Below, one piece after another: positions 27,594-35,885 of a DNA stretch of 64,000 nt. Under the pieces are notes generated by a model, which saw nothing but the letters and a program-made list of their open reading frames with translations, was not told the origin of the DNA and did no database searches. Location: positions 62,001 to 126,000 of the forward strand of contig JANQRS010000036.1 in the NCBI GenBank assembly GCA_028284445.1, written 5' to 3'. The translations under genes and the position numbers were made by a program. This DNA is from Calditrichia bacterium. GTDB taxonomy: Bacteria > Calditrichota > Calditrichia > RBG-13-44-9 > J075. The number at the start of each line of letters is the position of its first letter. The first letter of the stretch is position 1.

Positions 27594-28490
27594 ATGGAGA
27601 TAGCAACCAGAACCAAACAACGTGACGGCTTTAAGATTTTTCTACGCCTTCTCTACGCCGTCTCACTCATCATATACACGTATTTTCTGCTCGATGGTCT
27701 CGGCTACTATGTGACCGACATTATCGAACGACCCCGACACGACGGCTATAGGGCTCTGCGCCCGGCTGGGTTCTATGGTCAAGGGTTTGGGGTCATTGGC
27801 ACAGCGATGATGCTGCTGATGCTGTTATACACTGCTCGCAAGCGCTTCCGCTTTATGCAAAGCTGGGGATCGCTAAGCCGCTGGCTCGATATTCATATCT
27901 ACCTGGGCGTCATGGGACCGCTCTTCATCATTTTGCATTCAACATTCAAATTGAATGGGTTGATTGCCATCAGTTTTTGGGCCATGATTATCGTGGCACT
28001 CAGCGGTTTTCTTGGCCGCTATCTCTACCTGCAAATTCCGCGCACCAGCAAGGGACGGGAGCTGGATCTCCGTGAAATTTACGACCTGGAGGCGGATTTA
28101 ACCGAAAGCCTCGGTAACGAACTCGGTGCTGCTCGCTATGATATTGAACAGAGGCTGGCAGCATTTTCCAATAGGTTCAGCCAGGAAAAGAGCACTGTCG
28201 GATTGCTTTATTCGATGGTCATTGCCGACCTGATGCGGCCTCTACAGGTCCGGAAAATCAAACGCTACTACGAGACAGAACTGCAGCTTTCCGGCGCAGA
28301 TCTCCATCGCGCTGTATTTCTGGCGCGCAGGAAAGTCAAGCTGGAACGGCAGGTTCTCCTACTAAACAAAATCCAACAACTGTTTCATTACTGGCATGTG
28401 TTGCATAAGCCTTTTGCACTGCTGATGTATGTGATCATGTTTTTGCACATTGGCGTCGCCATCTGGCTTGGCTATACCTGGATATTGTAA
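27594..28490 (+). CDS. Bis-heme membrane cytochrome b-like protein
   Basis: This 298-residue protein has about five membrane helices: roughly 15-38, 62-80, 97-117, 123-147 and 270-296. The third and last carry pairs of histidines spaced 14 residues apart: H101/H115 (DIHIYLGVMGPLFIILHSTF) and H271/H285. That is the classical arrangement of two stacked heme b groups across the inner membrane. A hydrophilic, partly coiled-coil segment (about 150-265) joins the helices. The protein should carry electrons between the cytoplasmic side and the periplasm. It heads the multiheme cytochrome operon; the next gene begins within 11 bases. It resembles the cytochrome b/b6-type or b561-type subunits near multiheme cytochromes but matches no named complex that I recognise. 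Confidence 0.78.
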   Translation: MEIATRTKQRDGFKIFLRLLYAVSLIIYTYFLLDGLGYYVTDIIERPRHDGYRALRPAGFYGQGFGVIGTAMMLLMLLYTARKRFRFMQSWGSLSRWLDIHIYLGVMGPLFIILHSTFKLNGLIAISFWAMIIVALSGFLGRYLYLQIPRTSKGRELDLREIYDLEADLTESLGNELGAARYDIEQRLAAFSNRFSQEKSTVGLLYSMVIADLMRPLQVRKIKRYYETELQLSGADLHRAVFLARRKVKLERQVLLLNKIQQLFHYWHVLHKPFALLMYVIMFLHIGVAIWLGYTWIL

Positions 28491-28500
28491 GGAGACAGCC

Positions 28501-30210
28501 ATTGGAGAACTGTTGAGACACCTGCTGATATTCATTCTATTGACAACGTCTATGTGGGGACAATTCACCCCCGGCAAATTGAGTCGCGTGCATGCAGACC
28601 TGGAAGGCTTGGCAAATTGCACCAAATGTCATTCTGCGGGGCAGCAAATCAAGGCATCAAACTGCCTGGATTGCCACAAGCTATTGAAGGCCCGTATCGA
28701 CGCGAATTTGGGCTTACATGCACGTAAGGAATTTCGGGATTGCGTGCAGTGTCATATCGAGCATCATGGGCTTGACTTCGAATTGGTCTACTGGAAGGAA
28801 GGGGAGAAAAACTTTAATCATGATAAAACCGGTTATCCGCTGGAAGGCGGTCATAAAAAGCCGGAATGCCGGGACTGTCACCAGGAAAAAAATATTGTGG
28901 AAAAAGCACCGCTCATCGAGGCAAAAAAAGAGCTCAATCGCACCTTTCTTGGGTTGCGGCAGGAGTGCTTGAGCTGTCATCATGATGAACATCGCGGGCA
29001 GATGGAAGAAGACTGCCTGAGTTGCCACAATATGGACGCATGGAAGCCCGCGCCCGGATTTGACCATGATAAAACCAAATTTAAGCTAACAGGTAAGCAT
29101 CAGAAAGTTGACTGCGAAAAATGCCACAAGTCAATGACCGATAACCGCTTTCCCGGTGATGCAGATTTCCTGCAGTTTAAGGGGACTAAATTTGCCACCT
29201 GTCAGAGCTGTCATGAAGATACACACAAGGGGCGATTTGGCAATGACTGTCAATCCTGCCACAATACATCCGGCTGGCAAGATGTCAACGATCGCAACTT
29301 CAATCACGACAAAACCCGCTTCCCGCTGCGTGGCAAACATGGTGACGTGAAGTGTGAGTCCTGCCATAAGCCCGGCAAGCGGAAACGCGGTATTCCATTC
29401 AACAACTGCCTGGATTGCCACAATGATTTCCACGAGCGGCAGTTTGCCGATCGTCCCTCAAAGGGAGAATGCGCCGAATGCCATACCGTTGACGGCTTTA
29501 CACCGTCGACTTTCACAAACAAAGCCCACGATGAGGTCTTCAAGCTGGAAGGTGCCCATTTGGCGCAGCCTTGTTTTGTCTGTCACAGTAGTGAAGCGAA
29601 AAAGACGACAGCTGTTTCATCGCGGTCAACGCTGAAGCTCAACCGCTTTACCATTCAATCAAAAACTTGCCAGGATTGTCATGGCGACCCGCATAAGGGC
29701 GATGTAGACAAATTTCTGGCAGCTGAAGCGGCCGGATGTCAGTTCTGTCATTCCGTAAGTAGTTGGCGGGATGTCACATTTGACCATTCAAGCACTCGCT
29801 TTTCGCTCGTTGGTAAGCACGAAACCATCGAATGCAAAGCCTGTCACAAGCCGATTGAATCTGATAGTCCTTCGGCGCGAATCAACCTCACGAAACTGGA
29901 TCGTTTGTGCGTGTCATGCCATACTGACATTCACGAAAAGCAATTCGATATGACCTACGAAGTCTCCGGAAAAAAAGTGTCGGTTACAGACTGTCGAACT
30001 TGCCATACGCCACATGACTGGCAGGCCCGGAACTTTGATCACGACGAAGACTCACAATTTAAATTGGAAGGTGCCCATGAGCGCGTGGAATGTACAGCAT
30101 GTCATAAGAGCGAATCAATCGCGGATCGTTCCTTCATTAGATACAAACCACTTGCAACTGAGTGCCGAAGCTGTCACGGAGGAGAGAAAACCAGGGAGGC
30201 GTTCAATTGA
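28501..30210 (+). CDS. Exported multiheme cytochrome c with 20 CxxCH motifs
   Basis: The protein (about 570 residues) carries 20 CxxCH heme-attachment motifs, one per 28 residues, and so should be a periplasmic heme wire. A short signal peptide (LLIFILLTTSMWGQ) directs export, where the cytochrome c maturation system attaches heme. Modules of the form F-x-H-D-x-T-x-F-x-L-x-G-x-H followed by CxxCH recur six times; the extra His residues would be second axial ligands. The start is unusual: no ATG lies in the right place. AAGGAGA (28489-28495) stands five bases before an in-frame ATT at 28501. A TTG at 28513 has its own GGAGA (28504-28508). Either gives a workable signal peptide. An ATG at 28450 lies inside the previous gene. 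Confidence 0.9.
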   Translation: MGELLRHLLIFILLTTSMWGQFTPGKLSRVHADLEGLANCTKCHSAGQQIKASNCLDCHKLLKARIDANLGLHARKEFRDCVQCHIEHHGLDFELVYWKEGEKNFNHDKTGYPLEGGHKKPECRDCHQEKNIVEKAPLIEAKKELNRTFLGLRQECLSCHHDEHRGQMEEDCLSCHNMDAWKPAPGFDHDKTKFKLTGKHQKVDCEKCHKSMTDNRFPGDADFLQFKGTKFATCQSCHEDTHKGRFGNDCQSCHNTSGWQDVNDRNFNHDKTRFPLRGKHGDVKCESCHKPGKRKRGIPFNNCLDCHNDFHERQFADRPSKGECAECHTVDGFTPSTFTNKAHDEVFKLEGAHLAQPCFVCHSSEAKKTTAVSSRSTLKLNRFTIQSKTCQDCHGDPHKGDVDKFLAAEAAGCQFCHSVSSWRDVTFDHSSTRFSLVGKHETIECKACHKPIESDSPSARINLTKLDRLCVSCHTDIHEKQFDMTYEVSGKKVSVTDCRTCHTPHDWQARNFDHDEDSQFKLEGAHERVECTACHKSESIADRSFIRYKPLATECRSCHGGEKTREAFN

Positions 30211-31730
30211 CCGTTCGAATTTTCTCCACCGTTTTCTCAACGTTATTCATTGGCATTCTCGCCATCATGATGATTTCCACCACGAGCGACGAAAATCCGC
30301 ATGGAGATCTCAAGTGGGACTGTCAAAGCTGCCATTCTTCAGAAAGCTGGCAGCGTTTGAAAGTGCAAATGGACTTCAATCACGATGAGACAGCCTTTCC
30401 GCTGGTGGGTGCCCATCAGACGAACGACTGTATGTCCTGTCATCAGAGCCTGGAATTTAACAAAGTGGGTATCGCATGCGCAGACTGCCACACAGATATA
30501 CACCGCGGGCAGCTCGGTCTGGATTGTCAAAGTTGTCACTCGCCAACGACATGGCGCGATCAGCAAGAGTCATTTGATCTGCACGCGGCTCGAGGCTTTC
30601 CACTGACAGGTGTCCATACTGTGCTTGATTGTCAAGCCTGTCATACCGGCGAGCAGCAAATCGAATTTGCAGGCCTCTCCGCCGAATGCAGCAGCTGTCA
30701 TATAAGCGATTTTCAGCTGACTGCCAATCCCAGCCACGTCAAGGCGGCTTTTGATCTGGAATGCCTTTCCTGTCATCAGCCGATTGCCGTTAGCTGGGAG
30801 AATGCTCGCTACGAACATCCGCCATCATTCGAAATCAAGGGAGCGCATAAGTCGTTGGATTGCCAGAGTTGTCATGCCGAGACTTTCGCTGCTACACCAA
30901 CGGAGTGTTTTAGCTGCCATTCCAATGATTTTACTGCTGCCCAAGAGCCCAATCATGTGACAAGCAATTTCCCAACGGACTGCATGGTGTGCCACACCAG
31001 TGATTTGACCTGGGACGGCGCTCAGTTTGATCACAATCTGACCGGGTTTGCACTGAATGGCGCTCATCAAACAGTCGATTGCGCCAGCTGTCATGTCAAT
31101 GATGTTTATGCCGGTACGCCGATTGAATGTTTTAGCTGCCATGAATCTGACTATCGCGCGACCACTGATCCGAACCATGTTGCAGCCAACTTTCCGCAAA
31201 ACTGCCTGGGCTGTCATAGTGAAACAGCCTGGGAACCGGCTGCTAATTTCGATCATAGCCAAACCAATTTCGCCCTGACCGGTGCCCACATTCAGGTCGA
31301 TTGCGCCAGCTGCCATGTCAATGACGTTTATGCCGGTACACCGACAGACTGTTTTTCCTGCCACGCGAGTGAGTATAATGCGACAACTGATCCAAATCAT
31401 GCTTCAGCCGGATTCCCGACCGACTGCCTGTCATGTCATACAACCAGCGCCTGGGAACCGGCCAATTGGGATCACGATGGTCAATATTTCCCAATTTATT
31501 CAGGGACCCATCGCAACGAGTGGAACGACTGTATTGACTGTCATGTTACTCCCGGCAATTTTACTCGTTTTGAATGCATTGTGTGTCATGAGCATCGCAA
31601 GTCGGAAATGGATGATGAACATGACGATGTCGGTGGATATGTCTACGAAAGCACCGCTTGTTTGAACTGCCATCCCAGCGGCAATGAGAAACGAGCCATG
31701 TTCAAATATCTCGATAGGGTAAGACGCTAA
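30207..31730 (+). CDS. Exported multiheme cytochrome c with 19 CxxCH motifs
   Basis: This 507-residue cytochrome has 19 CxxCH motifs, one per 27 residues. I start it at TTG 30207, which overlaps the previous stop as TTGA and has AGGGAGG seven bases upstream. The signal peptide is TVRIFSTVFSTLFIGILAIMM. The middle of the protein contains three consecutive three-heme modules of 73 or 74 residues (bases 30840-31502), each with GAH, DCxSCH, ECFSCH and xCLxCH-type sites followed by W and FDH. The N-terminal 170 and C-terminal 90 residues are paralogous to the next gene. The C-terminal motif HEHRKSEMDDEHDD then CLNCHPSG is shared by both. It should be periplasmic or associated with the outer membrane and pass electrons along the chain. 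Confidence 0.92.
   Translation: MTVRIFSTVFSTLFIGILAIMMISTTSDENPHGDLKWDCQSCHSSESWQRLKVQMDFNHDETAFPLVGAHQTNDCMSCHQSLEFNKVGIACADCHTDIHRGQLGLDCQSCHSPTTWRDQQESFDLHAARGFPLTGVHTVLDCQACHTGEQQIEFAGLSAECSSCHISDFQLTANPSHVKAAFDLECLSCHQPIAVSWENARYEHPPSFEIKGAHKSLDCQSCHAETFAATPTECFSCHSNDFTAAQEPNHVTSNFPTDCMVCHTSDLTWDGAQFDHNLTGFALNGAHQTVDCASCHVNDVYAGTPIECFSCHESDYRATTDPNHVAANFPQNCLGCHSETAWEPAANFDHSQTNFALTGAHIQVDCASCHVNDVYAGTPTDCFSCHASEYNATTDPNHASAGFPTDCLSCHTTSAWEPANWDHDGQYFPIYSGTHRNEWNDCIDCHVTPGNFTRFECIVCHEHRKSEMDDEHDDVGGYVYESTACLNCHPSGNEKRAMFKYLDRVRR
30840..31502 (+). repeat. Three tandem three-heme modules inside a cytochrome gene
   Basis: Modules start at 30840, 31059 and 31281 and are 219, 222 and 222 bases long. 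The second and third are strongly alike even at DNA level (both include DCASCHVNDVYAGTP), so that copy is the younger. Each adds three CxxCH sites. Confidence 0.9.
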
Positions 31731-32813
31731 ATGCAAAATAACTGTCCTCGATGCCTGGTTGTGTTTGTCCTGTTGTGTGGCTTCTTTTTCCACGCATTGG
31801 GGCAAAACGATGATAATCCGCATGGTGACATTCACTGGGACTGCCAGGTATGTCACGGCAACGAATCCTGGGATGAGCTAAGGTCGCCATTGCCCTTTGA
31901 TCATTCCGAAACCGGTTTTGTTCTGAGCGGGCGCCACAAAACAACCGACTGTCTCGACTGTCACCAACAGCTGGAATTTATCAAGGTCGGCAGTGCCTGC
32001 GCGGATTGCCACAGCGATGTTCATCGCGGGCAATTGGGACTTGATTGTCAAACCTGTCATCATTCGTCAAGTTGGGAAACGGAAAAAGATATGCGTGTAT
32101 TGCATTCCGAGCGAGGGTTTCCGTTGACCGGCGTTCATGAACGCCTGGATTGCCAATCTTGCCATCTCAACGACTTGAATATTGAATTCGCCGGCACGTC
32201 AACGGAGTGCGTTTCTTGTCATCTCACTGCCTTCAATGAGACGAGCACACCGAGCCATATCGAAAGTGGTTTTTCAACGGATTGCATGGTCTGCCATAGT
32301 ACTTCCCGGTGGCAGCCGGCCACCTTTCTGCACTCGGAAACGGCATTTCCACTGACCGGATCCCACATTCGCGTCGGCTGTCAGGAATGTCATGGCAATG
32401 AATATACAGCTGTGCCGAGTGAGTGCAGCAGTTGTCACCTGGCGGATTATCAAGCTGCCACTTCACCGAATCATATCGTCGCCGGATTTGAAACGAATTG
32501 CGAGGACTGTCATTCGACGGTCGCCTGGAATGACGGCAGTTTTAATCACGATGCGCGTTTCTTTCCCATTTACAGCGGAGAACATCGCGGTGCCTGGAAA
32601 GACTGTATGGATTGTCATGTGGTTGCCAACGACTTTAGCCGCTTCGAGTGCATCAATTGTCATGAACATCGGAAATCTGAAATGGACGGCGAGCATGATG
32701 ACGTTCGGAATTACGTATACGAAAGCACAGCCTGCTTGAATTGTCATCCGAACGGAGAGGAGAAATTTAAAAGGTTCAATTTCCTGAATCGCACCGGCAG
32801 AACCGTATTCTGA
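31731..32813 (+). CDS. Exported multiheme cytochrome c with 13 CxxCH motifs
   Basis: A 360-residue cytochrome with 13 CxxCH motifs. The ATG at 31731 follows the previous TAA with no gap. A signal peptide (CLVVFVLLCGFFFHALGQ) is clear. It is a shorter paralogue of the preceding gene. The N-terminal six-heme part aligns (NPHGD, then HRGQLGLDCQ, then FPLTGVH) and so does the C-terminal HEHRKSEMDGEHDD/CLNCHPNG part. It has only one three-heme module where the neighbour has three, which accounts exactly for the six missing hemes. It should be another periplasmic or outer-membrane-associated carrier; the order suggests that it stands closest to the barrel encoded next. Confidence 0.92.
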   Translation: MQNNCPRCLVVFVLLCGFFFHALGQNDDNPHGDIHWDCQVCHGNESWDELRSPLPFDHSETGFVLSGRHKTTDCLDCHQQLEFIKVGSACADCHSDVHRGQLGLDCQTCHHSSSWETEKDMRVLHSERGFPLTGVHERLDCQSCHLNDLNIEFAGTSTECVSCHLTAFNETSTPSHIESGFSTDCMVCHSTSRWQPATFLHSETAFPLTGSHIRVGCQECHGNEYTAVPSECSSCHLADYQAATSPNHIVAGFETNCEDCHSTVAWNDGSFNHDARFFPIYSGEHRGAWKDCMDCHVVANDFSRFECINCHEHRKSEMDGEHDDVRNYVYESTACLNCHPNGEEKFKRFNFLNRTGRTVF

Positions 32814-32872
32814 TCGATCTGCCTGAGCTGTAGCGTGGCTCTGCCCTGCGGCTGAATTCATTTCATGTTAGC

Positions 32873-32914
32873 AGCAAAGCGGCATAACAGATATCTGTTG
32901 TGCCGCTTTGCTGC
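32873..32914. repeat. 42-bp near-perfect palindrome in the cytochrome operon
   Basis: Bases 32873-32893 and 32894-32914 are reverse complements with a single T-G wobble. It lies in the 125-base gap between the last cytochrome and the barrel gene, ending 24 bases before the ATG. There is no following T-run, so it is probably an RNA stability or processing element, or a partial terminator that lowers barrel expression relative to the cytochromes. Confidence 0.85.
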
Positions 32915-32938
32915 CCAACTAAACATCAAGGACCGGAT

Positions 32939-34546
32939 ATGTTAAACCGTTTGTTTGTTCTCCTCATAGCAGTCTCTTCAATAGTTATTGGGCAAGACAA
33001 AAAGGTGCAGGTGCGCATCAGCTATTTCTCATCTGAAAATGTTTTTGTAGACGGTGGGAAAACTGCCGGACTGAGTGTCGGCAATCGCCTGGTTGTCAAA
33101 AAGGGCGACAAGAATATCGCTGTACTGGAAGTGGTGTTCGTTGCTGAGCATTCAGCCTCATGTAAAATATTAAAGAAGTTGGAGGCATTCGCAGTTGGCA
33201 GTGTTGCCGAGACCTTTGTGAAAGTCGCAAAGAAGGAACCGGAAAACCTGGTGAAGAAATTACCGGATTCCCTGGTGACCCGCCCCGATTACAAGGCGCC
33301 ACGAAGACAACGCGAACGTCGCAGAAAGCGCACGCGGATTTCCGGGAGCATCTCGGCCCAATATTATGGCTTGAAAGATAATACCACCGCCGGCCTTGAC
33401 TTCGGTCAGCCAAGCTTGCGCGCTAACATTCGTGGACGGCAGCTCTGGGGACGCGATTATGCATTCCGTATTCGTACCCGGACGCGTTATAACAGCCGGT
33501 CGCGTGATTATAACTCGGACGTTCTGAAATCCGAATGGCGCAATCGATTATACGAAATGTCCTTCTCATATGAGAATCGCGAAAAACCCTTCAATTTTCG
33601 AGCCGGGCGAATCATTTCCAGTCAAATTAGCGGCATTGGGTATGTTGATGGTTTGCAATTGACTGCGAATCTTACCCCGGGCTTTCAAGTCGGCGCATTT
33701 GGCGGCACTCAGCCGGATATCCGCAACTCCGGCTTCAGCGGGCAGGTTACCAAATATGGCGGCTTTATCAACATGATTCGCGGGTCTAACTCCCTGAGGC
33801 GATTTGAGACGACAGTCTCGGCTGCCGGAGAATATAATGCCGGCACCGTCAGCCGCGAATTCCTGATGCTGCGAAACACAATAATGCTTGGCAATTTTAG
33901 AATATATCAGAGCCTGGAAGGCGATTTGAATCGCCAGTGGCGGCGTGAGAAAAGCGGTGAGAGCTTCTCGGTAAGCAATCTATATATCTCCGGAAATTAC
34001 CAGATGGGTAAACGTGGCAGCATTGGCGTCACATTCGACAATCGAAAAAACTACTGGACCTACGAGGTGCGCTCCGTTGCCGATAGCCTTTTCGACGATG
34101 CCTTACGAACCGGCTTGCGAAGCAATCTTTCCCTGCGCCTTCCCTGGCAGGTTCGCTTTACAGCCAATGGCGGCTTTCGTAAACGTGACGGAGAGGCGCA
34201 GCCAACCTGGTCCTGGTTTGGTAGCTTGGGCAAAACCAACTTCCTCAACCGTGGACTTGGCTTGTATGTGAGTGGTTCCGGATTTTCTAATGTCAGCACC
34301 AATGGACTCAATTCATCGCTTGAATTGAGTCAGGGTTTTCGAAGTGCCAGCCGCTTCTCATTGGCCTACGGTCTTTACCGCTACCGCTTTGACTTACAGG
34401 CGTTAACGCAAGACAATCATTGGGTGCGGAGTTCTTTATACCTGGCGGGTTTAAGACGGCTATTCTTGTCCGGCGAATTTCAATATGATTGGGGCGGTGA
34501 TATTCGCGGCTTCAGATTCTTCAGCGAAATTGGAGTGAGATTATGA
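32939..34546 (+). CDS. Outer-membrane beta-barrel protein, candidate porin of the cytochrome conduit
   Basis: A 535-residue exported protein. The ATG at 32939 has AAGGA six bases upstream and opens a signal peptide ending at IVIGQ. Residues about 22-95 look like a small periplasmic beta domain. Next comes a strongly basic linker (RRQRERRRKRTR, 122-133), then about 400 residues of alternating strands rich in Arg, Tyr and Phe, with short turns and a C-terminal strand ending in aromatic/Leu (FFSEIGVRL). That is the pattern of an outer-membrane barrel with perhaps 18-24 strands. It sits directly after three multiheme cytochromes and overlaps the flavoprotein gene by four bases. The inferred role, by analogy with MtrB- or OmbB-type porins, is to hold a cytochrome across the outer membrane. 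No sequence similarity to those porins is claimed. Confidence 0.75.
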   Translation: MLNRLFVLLIAVSSIVIGQDKKVQVRISYFSSENVFVDGGKTAGLSVGNRLVVKKGDKNIAVLEVVFVAEHSASCKILKKLEAFAVGSVAETFVKVAKKEPENLVKKLPDSLVTRPDYKAPRRQRERRRKRTRISGSISAQYYGLKDNTTAGLDFGQPSLRANIRGRQLWGRDYAFRIRTRTRYNSRSRDYNSDVLKSEWRNRLYEMSFSYENREKPFNFRAGRIISSQISGIGYVDGLQLTANLTPGFQVGAFGGTQPDIRNSGFSGQVTKYGGFINMIRGSNSLRRFETTVSAAGEYNAGTVSREFLMLRNTIMLGNFRIYQSLEGDLNRQWRREKSGESFSVSNLYISGNYQMGKRGSIGVTFDNRKNYWTYEVRSVADSLFDDALRTGLRSNLSLRLPWQVRFTANGGFRKRDGEAQPTWSWFGSLGKTNFLNRGLGLYVSGSGFSNVSTNGLNSSLELSQGFRSASRFSLAYGLYRYRFDLQALTQDNHWVRSSLYLAGLRRLFLSGEFQYDWGGDIRGFRFFSEIGVRL

Positions 34547-35874
34547 GCGACATGTTTTTTGATGAGACAATGTTTGTTTGGGGCGTTATGCTGATTTTCG
34601 CAGCCTTCGTCTTTATACTCTATGTGATGAAATTCAAACGGCAGCAACGTGACTACATGGAGCAGAAAATCCAGGCTGATTCAGTCGGCGCCTCGCGCCC
34701 GCAGGCGCAGTATCCAATCATTGATGAAAGCCTCTGCATCGGTTGCAGCACCTGCGTGGCAGCTTGTCCGGAGGGAGATGTACTTGGAATCGTATTTGGA
34801 AAAGCAACCCTGGTAAACGGACTGCGCTGTATTGGTCACGGTGATTGTGAAGATGCCTGTCCAGTGGGGGCAATTGAAGTTGGTCTGGGTGATATTTCGC
34901 AACGGGATGATATACCGGCGCTGGACGCCTCTTATCAAACCAATATACCCGGCCTGTATATCGTCGGCGAACTTGGCGGTATTTCATTAATCCATAATGC
35001 TATTGCTCAAGCGAAAATCGCGGTTGAGCACATTGCTGCTCATATCACTCCCGTTGTGGGCGATTTAAAAGACATCGTCATCGTTGGGGCCGGACCGGCC
35101 GGTTTGACGGCAGCCCTGGCGGCCATGCAAAAGGGATTGACAGTCAAGGTGCTTGACCAGCAGGATGCCGGGGGAACCATTTTACAATATCCGCGACGTA
35201 AGCTTGTGATGACCCAGAAAGCCGAAATTCCCGGTTACGGCTGGCTAAATCGGGAAGAATATACCAAAGAGGAATTACTGGAAGTTTGGCAGGGGTTGGC
35301 GCGAGATCACGCAATTGATATCGATAGCGGCTTCAAGCTAACAAACCTCGACTACCATCATGATCATATGACCGCGGTCAGCGATTGTGGCAAGGAAATT
35401 GGCGCCCGCAATGTCATCCTTGCTCTCGGGCGTCGCGGTACTCCACGCAAACTCGGTGCGCCCGGTGAGGCGCAGGCAAAGGTGATGTATCAGTTGATTG
35501 ACGCTCAATCATTCAGGGAACAACATCTTCTGGTGGTTGGTGGTGGAGATAGTGCGGTCGAGGCCGCTATTGCTTTGGCCAAACAGCCGGGGAATAATGT
35601 GACGATCTCCTATCGCAAGGCCCGTTTCTTTCGCATCAAGAAAAAGAATGAAGAACGCATTGCTGAAGCAATTGAGCAAGGCTTGGTAACACCGGTATTT
35701 GATTCAAACGTGTTGGACATACGACCAGACTTGGTGGTACTGGACGTTGGGGGAGAGGCGCTGGAAATCGAGAACGACTTCGTTTTCGTCTTTGCGGGTG
35801 GTATCCCGCCGTTTGACATGTTGAAAAGAATGGGCATCACCTTTGGTGGTGAGGAAAAAGAACTCGTAGCCTAA
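34543..35874 (+). CDS. Membrane-anchored iron-sulfur flavoprotein, NAD(P)H-oxidising type
   Basis: A 443-residue protein whose ATG overlaps the previous stop (ATGA). One membrane helix (about 11-29) is followed by a basic stretch, placing the rest in the cytoplasm. A two-cluster ferredoxin domain comes next: C65-x2-C68-x2-C71-x3-C75 and C96-x2-H99-x2-C102-x3-C106, where His replaces the second Cys. Then comes the segment TNIPGLYIVGELGG (133-146), which normally ends thioredoxin-reductase-like proteins. The FAD motif GAGPAG (182-187) and the NAD(P) motif GGGDSA (333-338) follow, and the chain stops just after the place where the displaced segment would start. So it looks circularly permuted. 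No CxxC disulfide is present, so electrons probably go from NAD(P)H through FAD to the clusters and then to cytochrome b. Confidence 0.85.
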   Translation: MSDMFFDETMFVWGVMLIFAAFVFILYVMKFKRQQRDYMEQKIQADSVGASRPQAQYPIIDESLCIGCSTCVAACPEGDVLGIVFGKATLVNGLRCIGHGDCEDACPVGAIEVGLGDISQRDDIPALDASYQTNIPGLYIVGELGGISLIHNAIAQAKIAVEHIAAHITPVVGDLKDIVIVGAGPAGLTAALAAMQKGLTVKVLDQQDAGGTILQYPRRKLVMTQKAEIPGYGWLNREEYTKEELLEVWQGLARDHAIDIDSGFKLTNLDYHHDHMTAVSDCGKEIGARNVILALGRRGTPRKLGAPGEAQAKVMYQLIDAQSFREQHLLVVGGGDSAVEAAIALAKQPGNNVTISYRKARFFRIKKKNEERIAEAIEQGLVTPVFDSNVLDIRPDLVVLDVGGEALEIENDFVFVFAGGIPPFDMLKRMGITFGGEEKELVA

Positions 35875-35885
35875 AAGGAGTTAGC

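Noticed and set aside
30825..31400. Long antisense open frame opposite the 19-heme cytochrome
   Set aside because: It is a by-product of repeated Cys/His codons that avoid stops on the other strand; it has no start signal and no protein-like features.
30840..31502. CRISPR-like regular repeats
   Set aside because: The period is 219-222 bases and in frame; these are protein modules of a cytochrome.
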